From CAURNT01 sp963539215 (GTDB lineage Bacteria > Fusobacteriota > Fusobacteriia > Fusobacteriales > Leptotrichiaceae): DNA of 64,000 bases. Positions 24,626 to 32,803 of the stretch are shown piece after piece; position 1 is the first letter of the stretch, and every line of letters begins with the position of its first letter. The notes beneath the pieces are model-generated. The model saw nothing but the letters and a program-made list of their open reading frames with translations, made no database searches and had not been told where the DNA came from. The position numbers were made by a program, and so were the translations under genes. The DNA is taken from assembly GCA_963539215.1 (NCBI GenBank), contig CAUTJT010000001.1, positions 1-64,000 on the forward strand, in the 5' to 3' direction.

Positions 24626-26770
24626 TTAATTATTATTTTTATTAATTTCAATTTTTAAATTCTTTACCTCACCTGCAAAACTTAAATTCAATTGGCAGGT
24701 ATTATTTATCTCATCTATTAAATGAGATATATCATCACCTTTATTCAATATAGAATTGACTCCTCCAATTTCTTTCAACCACAAACTCTTTTGACTTGTT
24801 GGACTATTAGAGAAAAAGTGATTTAATTTATCATTTTTAAAATCATTAGTTATATATCTTAATACTCTTTCTATATAGGTAGTAGTTTGTGTTTTATATA
24901 TTCCTTCATAACCCCCTAAACTACTTTTCGATAAATTCCTTGCCTTATATACTGTTATATTACTTATCTTATTTCCGCCTATATGCCCCGCTTCTGAAGC
25001 AAAAACAAATCCATAATTATTCAAGTTAATATCTTCTTTAATCTTTGAAGTAAATCCTGAAATTTCTCGTGGTAAACTAGTTGGTAAAATATATGCATTA
25101 TCATCTAATTCTATATTAAATCTTACACCTGGATTATTAATATTTACATTCTTGAATCTTTTTCTTAATTGTGTTGGTGATTGATACGATCCAACTATAG
25201 CTGCTGCTACAAAAGCAGAATCTATATATATTCCATTAATGAAAAACTCTACAATAGAATCTTTATCATTAGAAAAATTAACACATTTATCATCGAATTC
25301 AACTTTACTATCTATTTTAATCCCTGATTTATCCTTAGGTATTATAGTAAAATTAGGTAATACAGGTATAATATATTCTGAATACGCTTTATTTTCTAAT
25401 ATTTTAGTCTTTTCTCTATATTTTCCTATACCAAAAGTAGACAAATTTTCAAAAGTTGTTTCTTCATTTTTTTCAAAACTCATAAATACTTCAACCTTAT
25501 ACTTTGCAAATATTTCTATTATTGGTATAACAGTTTCTAACGAATGTGAATTCTTTTTATTTGAACCTTCGTTACTAGCAAATAATTTTTTATATTGTAT
25601 AGGTTTTGATTCATGCATATCTATATCTGTTATAGTTGCAAACCATATAGTATTATTAAACTCATTTTTTGTATTAACTGTATTTAAAAATTTGTCCAAC
25701 TTTTCTAAGTTTTTTGCTTCTGATAAAATATAGTTTTCAACATTAGTTATTAATAATTTAGGTTTCATTTCTATATTAGAATCAAACTGATCAAAATATA
25801 TTTTAACTGCCAATACTTTTTCTATAAGTGATTTTGCTTGTTTAATAAAATCATCTTGAGCTTGTTTATATAATTCTAAATAATTATTATAATTATCTAC
25901 CTCTTTTTTAAAGTCAATCTCCTCCACTAAATTCATTGGAACAAATGTTCTACAAATCAAATCGCCTATATACTTATTAGGATTTTTAGAATTTTGATTG
26001 TAATCTTCCTTAAATATTTCAACCAATCCATTACGTGTTTCATTTACTAACGCCAATTCATTACTTGAAGTTTTAACCTCTATAAATTCAAGTTTTCCAT
26101 CGTTGCTAAACTCAATTAACCCCGCTTTAATATTTTCTATAGTTTGAGAACTTCTCTCCTCTCCTATAGAAAGTTTAGTTTTTGTGTCTTCTATTGCAAG
26201 TGGTAACATAGCTAATATATTATTGTAATTTTTAGATGCTTGATAAAATTTATCATTAAGTTGATCTCCTATATCTAACTTTTTAGGATTACTGTCCGAT
26301 AATTTTTCGTATTTATCATATAGATAACTTATATCTTTTCTTAATTGTTTAATATCTGATATTATTCTTCTAGGTGAAAGCATATCAAGTATATCTTCAA
26401 ATTTAAATTCGATATTTTTCAAATCTATACTTTTCCTATTCTCAATAAGAGTTACCAACATTTTTATAAATGAATTTTCTAAATTAATAGGGATTTCATT
26501 ATACAAGCTCTCTGGTAATCTCATATCCTTTTCTAAAGTATATGAAATTTTTTTATTTTCAACATCCATAAAGCTGTATATTTTGGGTTCAAATTTTATT
26601 AAAAACTCCTCAAAACTTCCTACTACAAGTTTATCATTTATTTCAGATATAATCTCATCATCCAAACTTTCAATATTTTCAACATCACCTATTAAAGTTA
26701 AGATATTGTGTTTTTCTTCGCTAAATTTTTCCAAAACAATAGTTCTATTTGTTTGTTCAATTATTTTCAT
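24626..26770 (-). CDS. Contractile sheath-like protein (probable fused TssB/TssC-type)
   Basis: This 714-aa protein has a C-terminal third with the look of a type VI/tail sheath. It contains SAFVAAAIVGSYQSPTQLRK, an FVFASEAGHIGGNKISNITV beta segment, YIERVLRYITNDF and a final WLKEIGG followed by a beta-strand tail (LNLSFAGEVKNLKIEI). The N-terminal 300 residues contain a helical region and GSFEEFLIKFEPKI, possibly standing in for TssB, which would explain the length (TssB plus TssC). It is the first gene of the operon and has a good promoter (26793-26821) and a GGGGGAG ribosome-binding site. It is cytoplasmic, with no signal peptide. The sheath assignment is by pattern and by the adjacent tube-like gene, not by a search. 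Confidence 0.7.
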   Translation of the reverse strand: MKIIEQTNRTIVLEKFSEEKHNILTLIGDVENIESLDDEIISEINDKLVVGSFEEFLIKFEPKIYSFMDVENKKISYTLEKDMRLPESLYNEIPINLENSFIKMLVTLIENRKSIDLKNIEFKFEDILDMLSPRRIISDIKQLRKDISYLYDKYEKLSDSNPKKLDIGDQLNDKFYQASKNYNNILAMLPLAIEDTKTKLSIGEERSSQTIENIKAGLIEFSNDGKLEFIEVKTSSNELALVNETRNGLVEIFKEDYNQNSKNPNKYIGDLICRTFVPMNLVEEIDFKKEVDNYNNYLELYKQAQDDFIKQAKSLIEKVLAVKIYFDQFDSNIEMKPKLLITNVENYILSEAKNLEKLDKFLNTVNTKNEFNNTIWFATITDIDMHESKPIQYKKLFASNEGSNKKNSHSLETVIPIIEIFAKYKVEVFMSFEKNEETTFENLSTFGIGKYREKTKILENKAYSEYIIPVLPNFTIIPKDKSGIKIDSKVEFDDKCVNFSNDKDSIVEFFINGIYIDSAFVAAAIVGSYQSPTQLRKRFKNVNINNPGVRFNIELDDNAYILPTSLPREISGFTSKIKEDINLNNYGFVFASEAGHIGGNKISNITVYKARNLSKSSLGGYEGIYKTQTTTYIERVLRYITNDFKNDKLNHFFSNSPTSQKSLWLKEIGGVNSILNKGDDISHLIDEINNTCQLNLSFAGEVKNLKIEINKNNN

Positions 26771-26792
26771 CTCTCCCCCTTTCTATGAATTC

Positions 26793-26821
26793 ATTATACT
26801 ACTTTATTAAAAATAAATCAA
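26793..26821 (-). promoter_or_regulatory. Promoter of the contractile/phospho-signalling operon
   Basis: TTGATT (26816-26821) and TATAAT (26793-26798) with a 17-base spacer on the minus strand. It is arranged back-to-back with the tRNA promoter, and both -35 boxes lie in identical ATCTTGATTT decamers. Confidence 0.82.
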
Positions 26822-26854
26822 GATTTTTTTAATTTTATTTTAATTTTTATTATC

Positions 26855-26883
26855 TTGATTTTTTTACTGATTCATGATAAAAT
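26855..26883 (+). promoter_or_regulatory. Promoter of tRNA-Leu and downstream genes
   Basis: TTGATT (26855-26860) and TAAAAT (26878-26883) with a 17-base spacer. The tRNA starts 10 bases after the -10 box. No terminator is seen between the tRNA and the gene at 27012, so the tRNA is probably processed from a longer transcript. Confidence 0.78.
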
Positions 26884-26892
26884 ATTATAGTT

Positions 26893-26975
26893 GGCTGGGT
26901 GGCGAAATCGGTAGACGCAGCAGACTCAAAATCTGCCGGGAAACCATAAGGGTTCGAGTCCCTTCCTAGTCACCA
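26893..26975 (+). tRNA. tRNA-Leu (anticodon CAA)
   Basis: A full class II tRNA can be folded. The acceptor stem GGCTGGG/CCTAGTC has two G-U pairs, and the anticodon stem GCAGA/TCTGC has loop CTCAAAA, giving anticodon CAA for UUG codons. A long variable arm follows, then T-stem AAGGG/CCCTT with loop TTCGAGT, and an encoded CCA end (26973-26975). Confidence 0.95.
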
Positions 26976-27011
26976 TTTTTTTTTATAATAAAACTGAAAG
27001 GAATATATACT

Positions 27012-27794
27012 ATGGAATTAAAAATGACTGAAAAAGAATTAGAAAATTTATCACACGATGAAAAAGCAATAAAATTAAACCTTATATCTAAAGCTTTATA
27101 CAACGAAAGTTTAAATTTTGAATTTAACGAAGAAGATTTAAAAAACATTTGGTTCAATGAACAAAATTTAATACTTGACCTTTATATGAGAAAAAAGGTT
27201 GAGCCAAGAGTTATGGTTAATGAAAATCTTGTTATAGAAGAATATAATAACAATAAAAAAATATTTGAAGAAAATAATGTTAATTTTGAACAAGCACGAA
27301 ACTACATTATTGAAAAATTAACAACTAAAGTAAATGAAGGCTTATTTGAAGATTTAGTAAAAAAATTAATGAATGAAATGGGAAATAATGTAACACTTTC
27401 TAAAGAAGATGTATTATTCACTAAAGGAGATCCTAATTTAATAAAAGCTATACTATTAATATCTGTGTTAAATGAAAATGCAAAACAAGATAATTTCTTT
27501 AATGATTTCAATGAAGAAATAGAATTATTAAAAAAAGATGCTCGTTTAAACTACTATTTAAATAAATTAATTGAAGAAAAAGCAGTAGTAAGTAAACAAG
27601 AAGTTATTGATACAATGCAAGAAATTTCTAAAAACAATTTTGAGGCTGTTAAAAATTATTCTCAAGAAGAATTATTCCATAATGTTGGAAATACTATGTT
27701 AAACCAAAAAGTTTTAGAAGTTAGAGATGAAATAATTAATAAAATAGTAGTTGATTTTAAAATAGATGATATAGTTAAGGAATATGTTAAATAA
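27012..27794 (+). CDS. SurA/trigger-factor-like helical chaperone protein without PPIase domain
   Basis: I recognise this 260-aa protein only loosely. It is fully helical and charged with no signal peptide or membrane segment. Segments such as VNENLVIEEYNNNKKIFEEN followed by NFEQARNYIIEKL resemble the helical N-terminal peptide-binding part of SurA and trigger-factor proteins, but no parvulin or FKBP domain is present. An AAAGGA ribosome-binding site lies upstream of the ATG. It follows tRNA-Leu by 36 bases and its stop overlaps the trmB start (TAATG), so the tRNA, this gene and trmB probably form one transcript. A chaperone or tRNA-related accessory role is possible but unproven. Confidence 0.6.
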   Translation: MELKMTEKELENLSHDEKAIKLNLISKALYNESLNFEFNEEDLKNIWFNEQNLILDLYMRKKVEPRVMVNENLVIEEYNNNKKIFEENNVNFEQARNYIIEKLTTKVNEGLFEDLVKKLMNEMGNNVTLSKEDVLFTKGDPNLIKAILLISVLNENAKQDNFFNDFNEEIELLKKDARLNYYLNKLIEEKAVVSKQEVIDTMQEISKNNFEAVKNYSQEELFHNVGNTMLNQKVLEVRDEIINKIVVDFKIDDIVKEYVK

Positions 27795-28483
27795 TGGAAA
27801 AAAAGGAATTATGGCAATACTTTTTTAATAAACCTAAGAAGAATTACAATAAATATATGTTTGAAATGCCAAATTTTCCAAATCACTTAATGTATGATAA
27901 TGAAAGAATACTTTCATTAAAGGGAAATTGGTGTAAAAACTTATTTAAAAATTCAAATAATCTTTATTTAGAAATAGGAAGTGGGAGTGCAAACTTTACT
28001 TCAACACTTGCAAAATTAAATCCTAACAATAACTATTTAGGTGTAGAGATAAGATTTAAAAGACTAATACAAGCTGCAAGAAAAGCTGAAAAACTTAATC
28101 TTAATAATCTTGTATTTTTAAAAAAAATGGTAAATAGATTAACTGAATTTATAGGAGAAAATGAACTTTCTGGTATATACATTAATTTCCCTGACCCATG
28201 GGAAGGTGAAGAACATAAAAGAATTTTAGGAGAAAAACTTTTAGAAGATCTTGATGTAGTACTTAAAAAATCAGGTAAAATATTTTTTAAAACTGATCAC
28301 TTAAATTATTATTTAGATACATTAGAATTGATTAATAACTCAGATAAGTATGATGTAGTGTATCATACAGATGATTTATACTCTACACATCTTATAGAAA
28401 CTAATATAAAAACTGAGTTCGAACATCTATTTTTATCTAAACATAATATGAATATTAAATATATTGAGATTATAAAAAAATAA
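27794..28483 (+). CDS. trmB: tRNA (guanine46-N7)-methyltransferase
   Basis: TrmB makes m7G46 in the tRNA variable loop using SAM. The 229-aa protein has the SAM-binding LYLEIGSGSANFTSTLAKLN (about residues 56-75) and YLGVEIRFKRLIQAARKAEK. The signature INFPDPWEGEEHKRILGEKL (about 130-149) corresponds to the family NFPDPWPKKRHxKRR, slightly diverged. The C-terminal TNIKTEFEHLFLSKHNMNIKY part matches the family T.YE..F...G..I. The start overlaps the stop of the previous gene. Its stop lies inside the bidirectional terminator at 28478-28504. Confidence 0.94.
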   Translation: MEKKELWQYFFNKPKKNYNKYMFEMPNFPNHLMYDNERILSLKGNWCKNLFKNSNNLYLEIGSGSANFTSTLAKLNPNNNYLGVEIRFKRLIQAARKAEKLNLNNLVFLKKMVNRLTEFIGENELSGIYINFPDPWEGEEHKRILGEKLLEDLDVVLKKSGKIFFKTDHLNYYLDTLELINNSDKYDVVYHTDDLYSTHLIETNIKTEFEHLFLSKHNMNIKYIEIIKK

Positions 28484-28504
28484 GGAATAATTAATTCCTT
28501 ATTT
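28478..28504. terminator. Bidirectional terminator between trmB and the lysine transporter ATPase
   Basis: A 10-bp perfect inverted repeat AAATAAGGAA/TTCCTTATTT with a 7-nt loop, flanked by A and T runs on both sides. It serves the convergent trmB (+) and the ABC ATPase gene (-). Confidence 0.88.
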
Positions 28505-29236
28505 TTATTTAATAACTCTAGATAAAAACTCTTTTGTTCTATCAAATTTAGGTCTAGAAAATATATCTTCTGGACTTCCTTCTTCCAATATATGTCCTCC
28601 ATCCATAAATACTATTTTATTAGATACTTCTCTTGCAAACTCCATTTCATGAGTTACAACTATCATAGTCAATCCATCTTTTGCAAGTTCTGACATAACT
28701 TTAAGAACCTCACCTACCATTTCAGGATCTAAAGCTGATGTAGGTTCATCAAATAAAAGTACATCTGGATTCATACATAATGCACGTGCTATAGCAACTC
28801 TTTGTTTTTGTCCTCCTGATAAACGAGTCACCTTAGAATTTATAAAACTATTCATTCCAACTTTTTTTAAAAACATAATTGCTCTTTCTTTAGCTTCTTC
28901 TTTAGATATACCTAAAACATTTATAGGACCTAGTATACAGTTTTCTAAAACATTTAAATTGTTAAATAAATTAAATTGCTGAAATACCATTCCAACTTTG
29001 CTTCTATATTCATTTAAATCCATTTCTTTATTTAATATACTTTTACCCCTATAATTAATATCTCCACTTGTAAAATTTTCTAAAAGATTTATACATCTAA
29101 GTAATGTAGATTTACCTCCACCAGATGGACCTATAATAGACACAACCTCACTTTCATTAACTTCAAAAGATATATCTTTTAATACTTCTCTATTTCCATA
29201 TTCTTTTTTTAAATTTTCAATTTTAATTACACTCAT
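28505..29236 (-). CDS. Polar amino acid (lysine) ABC transporter ATPase
   Basis: This is the GlnQ/HisP-type ATPase of an amino acid importer (243 aa). All motifs are present: Walker A GPSGGGKST (about residues 36-44), the Q-loop in VFQQFNLF, signature LSGGQKQRVAIARAL, Walker B VLLFDEPTSALDPE and the H-loop VVTHEMEFA. Its ATG overlaps the stop of the fused binding protein/permease as ATGA. The transcription unit is controlled by the lysine riboswitch at 30785-30996, which makes lysine the most likely substrate. Confidence 0.93.
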   Translation of the reverse strand: MSVIKIENLKKEYGNREVLKDISFEVNESEVVSIIGPSGGGKSTLLRCINLLENFTSGDINYRGKSILNKEMDLNEYRSKVGMVFQQFNLFNNLNVLENCILGPINVLGISKEEAKERAIMFLKKVGMNSFINSKVTRLSGGQKQRVAIARALCMNPDVLLFDEPTSALDPEMVGEVLKVMSELAKDGLTMIVVTHEMEFAREVSNKIVFMDGGHILEEGSPEDIFSRPKFDRTKEFLSRVIK

Positions 29237-30768
29237 ATTAAACCCTCCTCATTAACTACTATTTCTGCTCTTTTTTCTAAATATCTAAATAATCTAGATA
29301 AAGTAAACGTTAAAACAAAATATATGACACAAGTAATTAAAAATACTTCATAATATCTTACATGAGTTCCTACTATAGATCTAGAGGTTGTAAATAATTC
29401 TGTAACTCCTATAGAAAATAATACTGATGTATCTTTTATATTAATAATAAACTCATTTGCAACTGAAGGTAGTGTATTTTTAATGGCCTGTGGTAATATT
29501 ATTTTTCTCATTATATTAAAGTGTGTCATACCTAAAGCTTGACCTGCTTCATATTGTCCATTATCTATAGATTTTATACCACCTCTTATTATTTCAGTTA
29601 TATATGCTCCAGTATTATAAGAAACAATAATTAACGCTGAATACATAGCTGGTATATTAACTCCTGTTATTTGAGAAAATCCATAATAAAATATTATTGC
29701 TTGAACTATCATAGGAGTACCACGTATTATTGTAACATATATAGCAATTAAATATTTAAATAAATTAAACATTAATTTAGATAAAATAGAATTATTATTA
29801 AGATTTCTATCATCTCTTATCAAAGATAAGATAAGTCCTATAAAAAATCCAAAGAAAGTACCAACTAATGATAAGTATATAGTTGTCCAAGTTCCTTTTA
29901 AAAAATCTTTCCAATAATTTTTTATAAAATATTTTATCCATCCTGTAAAGTTATTTGGTGTTTCATCGATATTAATAGAACTAGGTTGATTCTTTATAGC
30001 TTTTTTCATCAATTCTTCTCTTTGTTCCTTAGTTATACTATTTAAAGCTTTTTCAACTTCCTCTCTCAAATCTTCTCTACCTTTTTTAACACCTATAGAT
30101 ACATTGACATCATCTCTATTATATTTAAATCCATTATCACCACTAAACTCTATATATGTGACTTCATCATTTGAAACCTTAGCTGATATTGCACTAGGTT
30201 TTTCAGATATATATCCATCTATTTTATTTGACTTAAGTGCAACTAACATATTAGCAAAATTATCACTTGCTGAAAGCTTATTAACTCCTTTTATTTGATC
30301 TATCACTTTATAATGAAATGTATTTAACTGAGCGGTAATATTTGCACCATATAATTCTTGTATATTTTTTATATTTTCAAATTTAGAACCTTTTTTTATA
30401 ACAACAACTAAATCAGATTCATAATAGGGACTTGTAAAATCCATGTTTTTACGTCTCTCTTCAGTTGGAGACATTCCAGCTATCACTAGATCTATTTTAT
30501 CTGAATTAAGTGCAGGACCAAGTAAAGAATCCCAATCACTTTGTATTATTTCTAATTTTTTATTAAGTTTATTTGCTATTATTTTAGCTATCTCTACATC
30601 ATATCCTCCTGCATAACCATTCGATATTTTTACTGCACCATTTTCATCTGTATTCTGAAACCAGTTAAAAGGAGCATATCCTACCTCCATACCTACTCTC
30701 AAAACTTTTTCATCAGAAAAACTTATCAAAGATAACATTAATAATATTGACATTAATATTTTTTTCAT
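29233..30768 (-). CDS. Fused lysine-binding protein/ABC permease
   Basis: One polypeptide of 511 aa joins a signal peptide (MKKILMSILLMLSLISFS), a solute-binding domain and a HisM/GlnP-type permease. The binding domain spans about residues 20-260, with LRVGMEVGYAPFNW, GGYDVEIAKIIANKLNKKL and DLVIAGMSPTEERRKNMDFT. The permease spans about residues 275-511, with GTPMIVQAIIFYYG and QYEAGQALGMTHFNIMRKIILPQA. The binding domain is thus tethered outside the membrane. The ATG at 30768 has a GGGAG upstream, while the longer frame would start on TTG. The lysine riboswitch in its leader points to lysine import that is shut off when lysine is plentiful. Confidence 0.93.
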   Translation of the reverse strand: MKKILMSILLMLSLISFSDEKVLRVGMEVGYAPFNWFQNTDENGAVKISNGYAGGYDVEIAKIIANKLNKKLEIIQSDWDSLLGPALNSDKIDLVIAGMSPTEERRKNMDFTSPYYESDLVVVIKKGSKFENIKNIQELYGANITAQLNTFHYKVIDQIKGVNKLSASDNFANMLVALKSNKIDGYISEKPSAISAKVSNDEVTYIEFSGDNGFKYNRDDVNVSIGVKKGREDLREEVEKALNSITKEQREELMKKAIKNQPSSINIDETPNNFTGWIKYFIKNYWKDFLKGTWTTIYLSLVGTFFGFFIGLILSLIRDDRNLNNNSILSKLMFNLFKYLIAIYVTIIRGTPMIVQAIIFYYGFSQITGVNIPAMYSALIIVSYNTGAYITEIIRGGIKSIDNGQYEAGQALGMTHFNIMRKIILPQAIKNTLPSVANEFIINIKDTSVLFSIGVTELFTTSRSIVGTHVRYYEVFLITCVIYFVLTFTLSRLFRYLEKRAEIVVNEEGLI

Positions 30769-30784
30769 ATATTCTCCCTTCAAT

Positions 30785-30996
30785 AAAAAAACTGATATCT
30801 CTATCAGTTTTACATAAAAAAATATATGTAAACTGATAGCACTCCATTATTTTCATAATGACAATATTACAGATATTATCTGTAATACCACCATAGAATT
30901 TGTCATTTTCTACAGTTCGGCAAAAATCCCTTTTTAAATTAATCACTGATTTGACCATCTCCTAATTTATACTCTTAATTTTCGCACCTCTATCAA
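30785..30996 (-). promoter_or_regulatory. Lysine riboswitch (L box) with terminator
   Basis: On the minus strand the leader carries the conserved L-box elements in order: GATAGAGGTGCG, AAGAGTA, GGTCAAATCAG, a GGG-TTTTTGCCGAA block, TGGTGG, CTGTAATATTGTCAT and finally GGAGTGCTATC. The GATAG/CTATC ends (30991-30995 and 30835-30839) form helix P1. Downstream, AAACTGATA/TATCAGTTT plus a T run (30785-30810) forms a terminator. The same AAACTGATAG can instead pair with CTATCAGTTT overlapping P1, forming the antiterminator. Bound lysine keeps P1 formed and stops transcription before the transporter. Confidence 0.9.
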
Positions 30997-31012
30997 TTTT
31001 AAGCTTTTGTAT

Positions 31013-31041
31013 ATCCTATCACATTTAATTATTTTTGTAAA
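31013..31041 (-). promoter_or_regulatory. Promoter of the lysine riboswitch/transporter unit
   Basis: TTTACA (31036-31041) and TAGGAT (31013-31018) with a 17-base spacer lie just 4 bases past the asd stop codon. Transcription would start about 15-20 bases before the riboswitch P1. Confidence 0.72.
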
Positions 31042-31044
31042 GTA

Positions 31045-32025
31045 TTACAAGAATAATTCCATTATTTGGACAGTATTAGTTGCTGCACCTTTTCTAATAT
31101 TATCAGCTACAACCCATAAATTAAGTCCCTTGTCTATTGATTCATCTCTTCTTAATCTACCTACAAATACTTCATCCTTACCTTCAGCATTTATAGGCAT
31201 AGGGTAAATATTATTCTTAACATCATCTTCTAATATTAAACCTTTAGAATCTTTTATCATTTTTCTAACATCATCTAAATCAAAATCATTTTCTAATTCA
31301 ACATTTATCGATATTGAATGAGAATATCTAACAGGTACTCTTACACAAGTTGCTGTTATTTTTAAATCAGGTTTCGATAATATTTTTCTTGTTTCATTAA
31401 CCATTTTCATTTCTTCTTTAGTATAACCATTATCTAAAAACATATCTATATGAGGTAATAAATTATGTTCTATTTGATATGGAAATTTAGTCAATTCTTC
31501 TCCTTTGAATCCGTTATCAAGATCATTTAATCCTTTAACTCCAGCTCCTGATACAGATTGGTAAGTTGAATAAACTACTCTTTTTAAACCATACTTATCA
31601 TCAAGTAATTTAAGAACCTCCATACATTGTATAGTAGAACAATTAGGATTAGCAATTATACCTTTTTTGATTTCTTTTATAGCTTCTGGATTGGCTTCCG
31701 GAACAATTAATGGTACCTCCTTATCCATACGCCAAGCACTAGAATTATCTATCACTATGGCTCCTTTTGCAGCAAATTTTGGTGCAAATTCTTCAGATAT
31801 AGAACCACCAGCTGAAAATAAAGCATATGTAATATCATCTAATATATTCTCTTCTTTTAGCTCTATTATTGTGTATTGTTTTCCTTTAAATTCTACTTTT
31901 TTACCAGCTGATCTAGCTGAAGCATATAGATATAAGTTATCAAATTTTATATTTCTTTCTTCTATAACCTTTAAAAAAGTTGTACCTACAAGTCCTGTAG
32001 CACCTACTATCGCAATATTAATCAT
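31045..32025 (-). CDS. asd: Aspartate-semialdehyde dehydrogenase
   Basis: Asd reduces aspartyl phosphate to aspartate semialdehyde, the branch point to lysine/DAP. The NADP-binding AIVGATGLVG is at the N-terminus. The catalytic Cys is in NPNCSTIQC (about residue 130) and the substrate Arg/His region includes VRVPVRYSHS. The start at 32025 (326 aa) is preceded by AAGGAAG; the longer frame adds ten residues that do not belong to the family and runs into dapF. It overlaps the dapF end by 8 bases and is the last gene of lysC-lipoprotein-dapA-dapF-asd. No terminator follows before the transporter promoter and riboswitch. Confidence 0.94.
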   Translation of the reverse strand: MINIAIVGATGLVGTTFLKVIEERNIKFDNLYLYASARSAGKKVEFKGKQYTIIELKEENILDDITYALFSAGGSISEEFAPKFAAKGAIVIDNSSAWRMDKEVPLIVPEANPEAIKEIKKGIIANPNCSTIQCMEVLKLLDDKYGLKRVVYSTYQSVSGAGVKGLNDLDNGFKGEELTKFPYQIEHNLLPHIDMFLDNGYTKEEMKMVNETRKILSKPDLKITATCVRVPVRYSHSISINVELENDFDLDDVRKMIKDSKGLILEDDVKNNIYPMPINAEGKDEVFVGRLRRDESIDKGLNLWVVADNIRKGAATNTVQIMELFL

Positions 32026-32803
32026 TATTAACACTTCCTTTAAATATATATTCACTTAAACCTGTCATATATAGATCATCATTTATTTTTTCTATAAATA
32101 ATTTACCACCTAATAATTCAACATTTATTTTTTCATCAGTTAACTTCAAAATATTAGAAATATATGCAGCGGCAACAGAACCAGTACCACAGGCAAGTGT
32201 AAGCCCCGCTCCTCTTTCATAAGTCATAACTTTAATACTTTTTTTATCTATAACTGAAACAAAATTAACATTTATACTATCAGGAAATCTATTCTTATCT
32301 TCTTGTATTAATTTTCCAAATTTTGTTACAAATTCTTTCGTTAATTCTCTTTCATTAACATATATTACTATATGAATAGTACCTGTAAATACATAATGAT
32401 ATACAAACTCTACTTCATCAATCATTAAAATATTATTTAAAGATAAATCAATAGCCTTACCCATATTTACTTTTACATTAAAATTACCATCAACTTTTGA
32501 ATATTCAACTTTTTTAATACCTGCTAAAGTATCAATTTCTAAACTTCCATTATCTATTACTAATTTATTTTCAACTAAATATTGTGTATAACATCTTATA
32601 CCATTACCACACATTTTAGCACGACTTCCATCAGAATTATAGAATTTCATAAAAAACTTATCATTCTTTTTTTCAGCAATAATTAAACCATCAGCTCCTA
32701 TACCAAATCTTCTATTGCATAGTTTTATAACTTTATCCTCTGAAATATTTTTATCAGTAATAATAAAATCATTTCCAAGACCTGTATATTTTTGAAATTC
32801 CAT
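32018..32803 (-). CDS. dapF: Diaminopimelate epimerase
   Basis: DapF converts LL-DAP to meso-DAP, used both for lysine and for peptidoglycan. The two catalytic cysteines are in MCGNGIRCYTQY (about residue 73) and ERGAGLTLACGTGSVAAAY (about residue 200). The N-terminal KYTGLGNDFIITD and the 261-aa length are typical. It is adjacent to dapA (no gap) and overlaps asd, so all three steps are coupled. The acetylase-branch enzyme DapH is encoded 9 kb away at 41894-42586. Confidence 0.95.
   Translation of the reverse strand: MEFQKYTGLGNDFIITDKNISEDKVIKLCNRRFGIGADGLIIAEKKNDKFFMKFYNSDGSRAKMCGNGIRCYTQYLVENKLVIDNGSLEIDTLAGIKKVEYSKVDGNFNVKVNMGKAIDLSLNNILMIDEVEFVYHYVFTGTIHIVIYVNERELTKEFVTKFGKLIQEDKNRFPDSINVNFVSVIDKKSIKVMTYERGAGLTLACGTGSVAAAYISNILKLTDEKINVELLGGKLFIEKINDDLYMTGLSEYIFKGSVNND

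Noticed and set aside
26815..26861. Attachment site or prophage border next to tRNA-Leu
   Set aside because: The inverted repeat is explained by two divergent promoters, the tRNA 3' end is not repeated elsewhere that I can see, and no integrase gene is present, so the contractile locus is not obviously a prophage.
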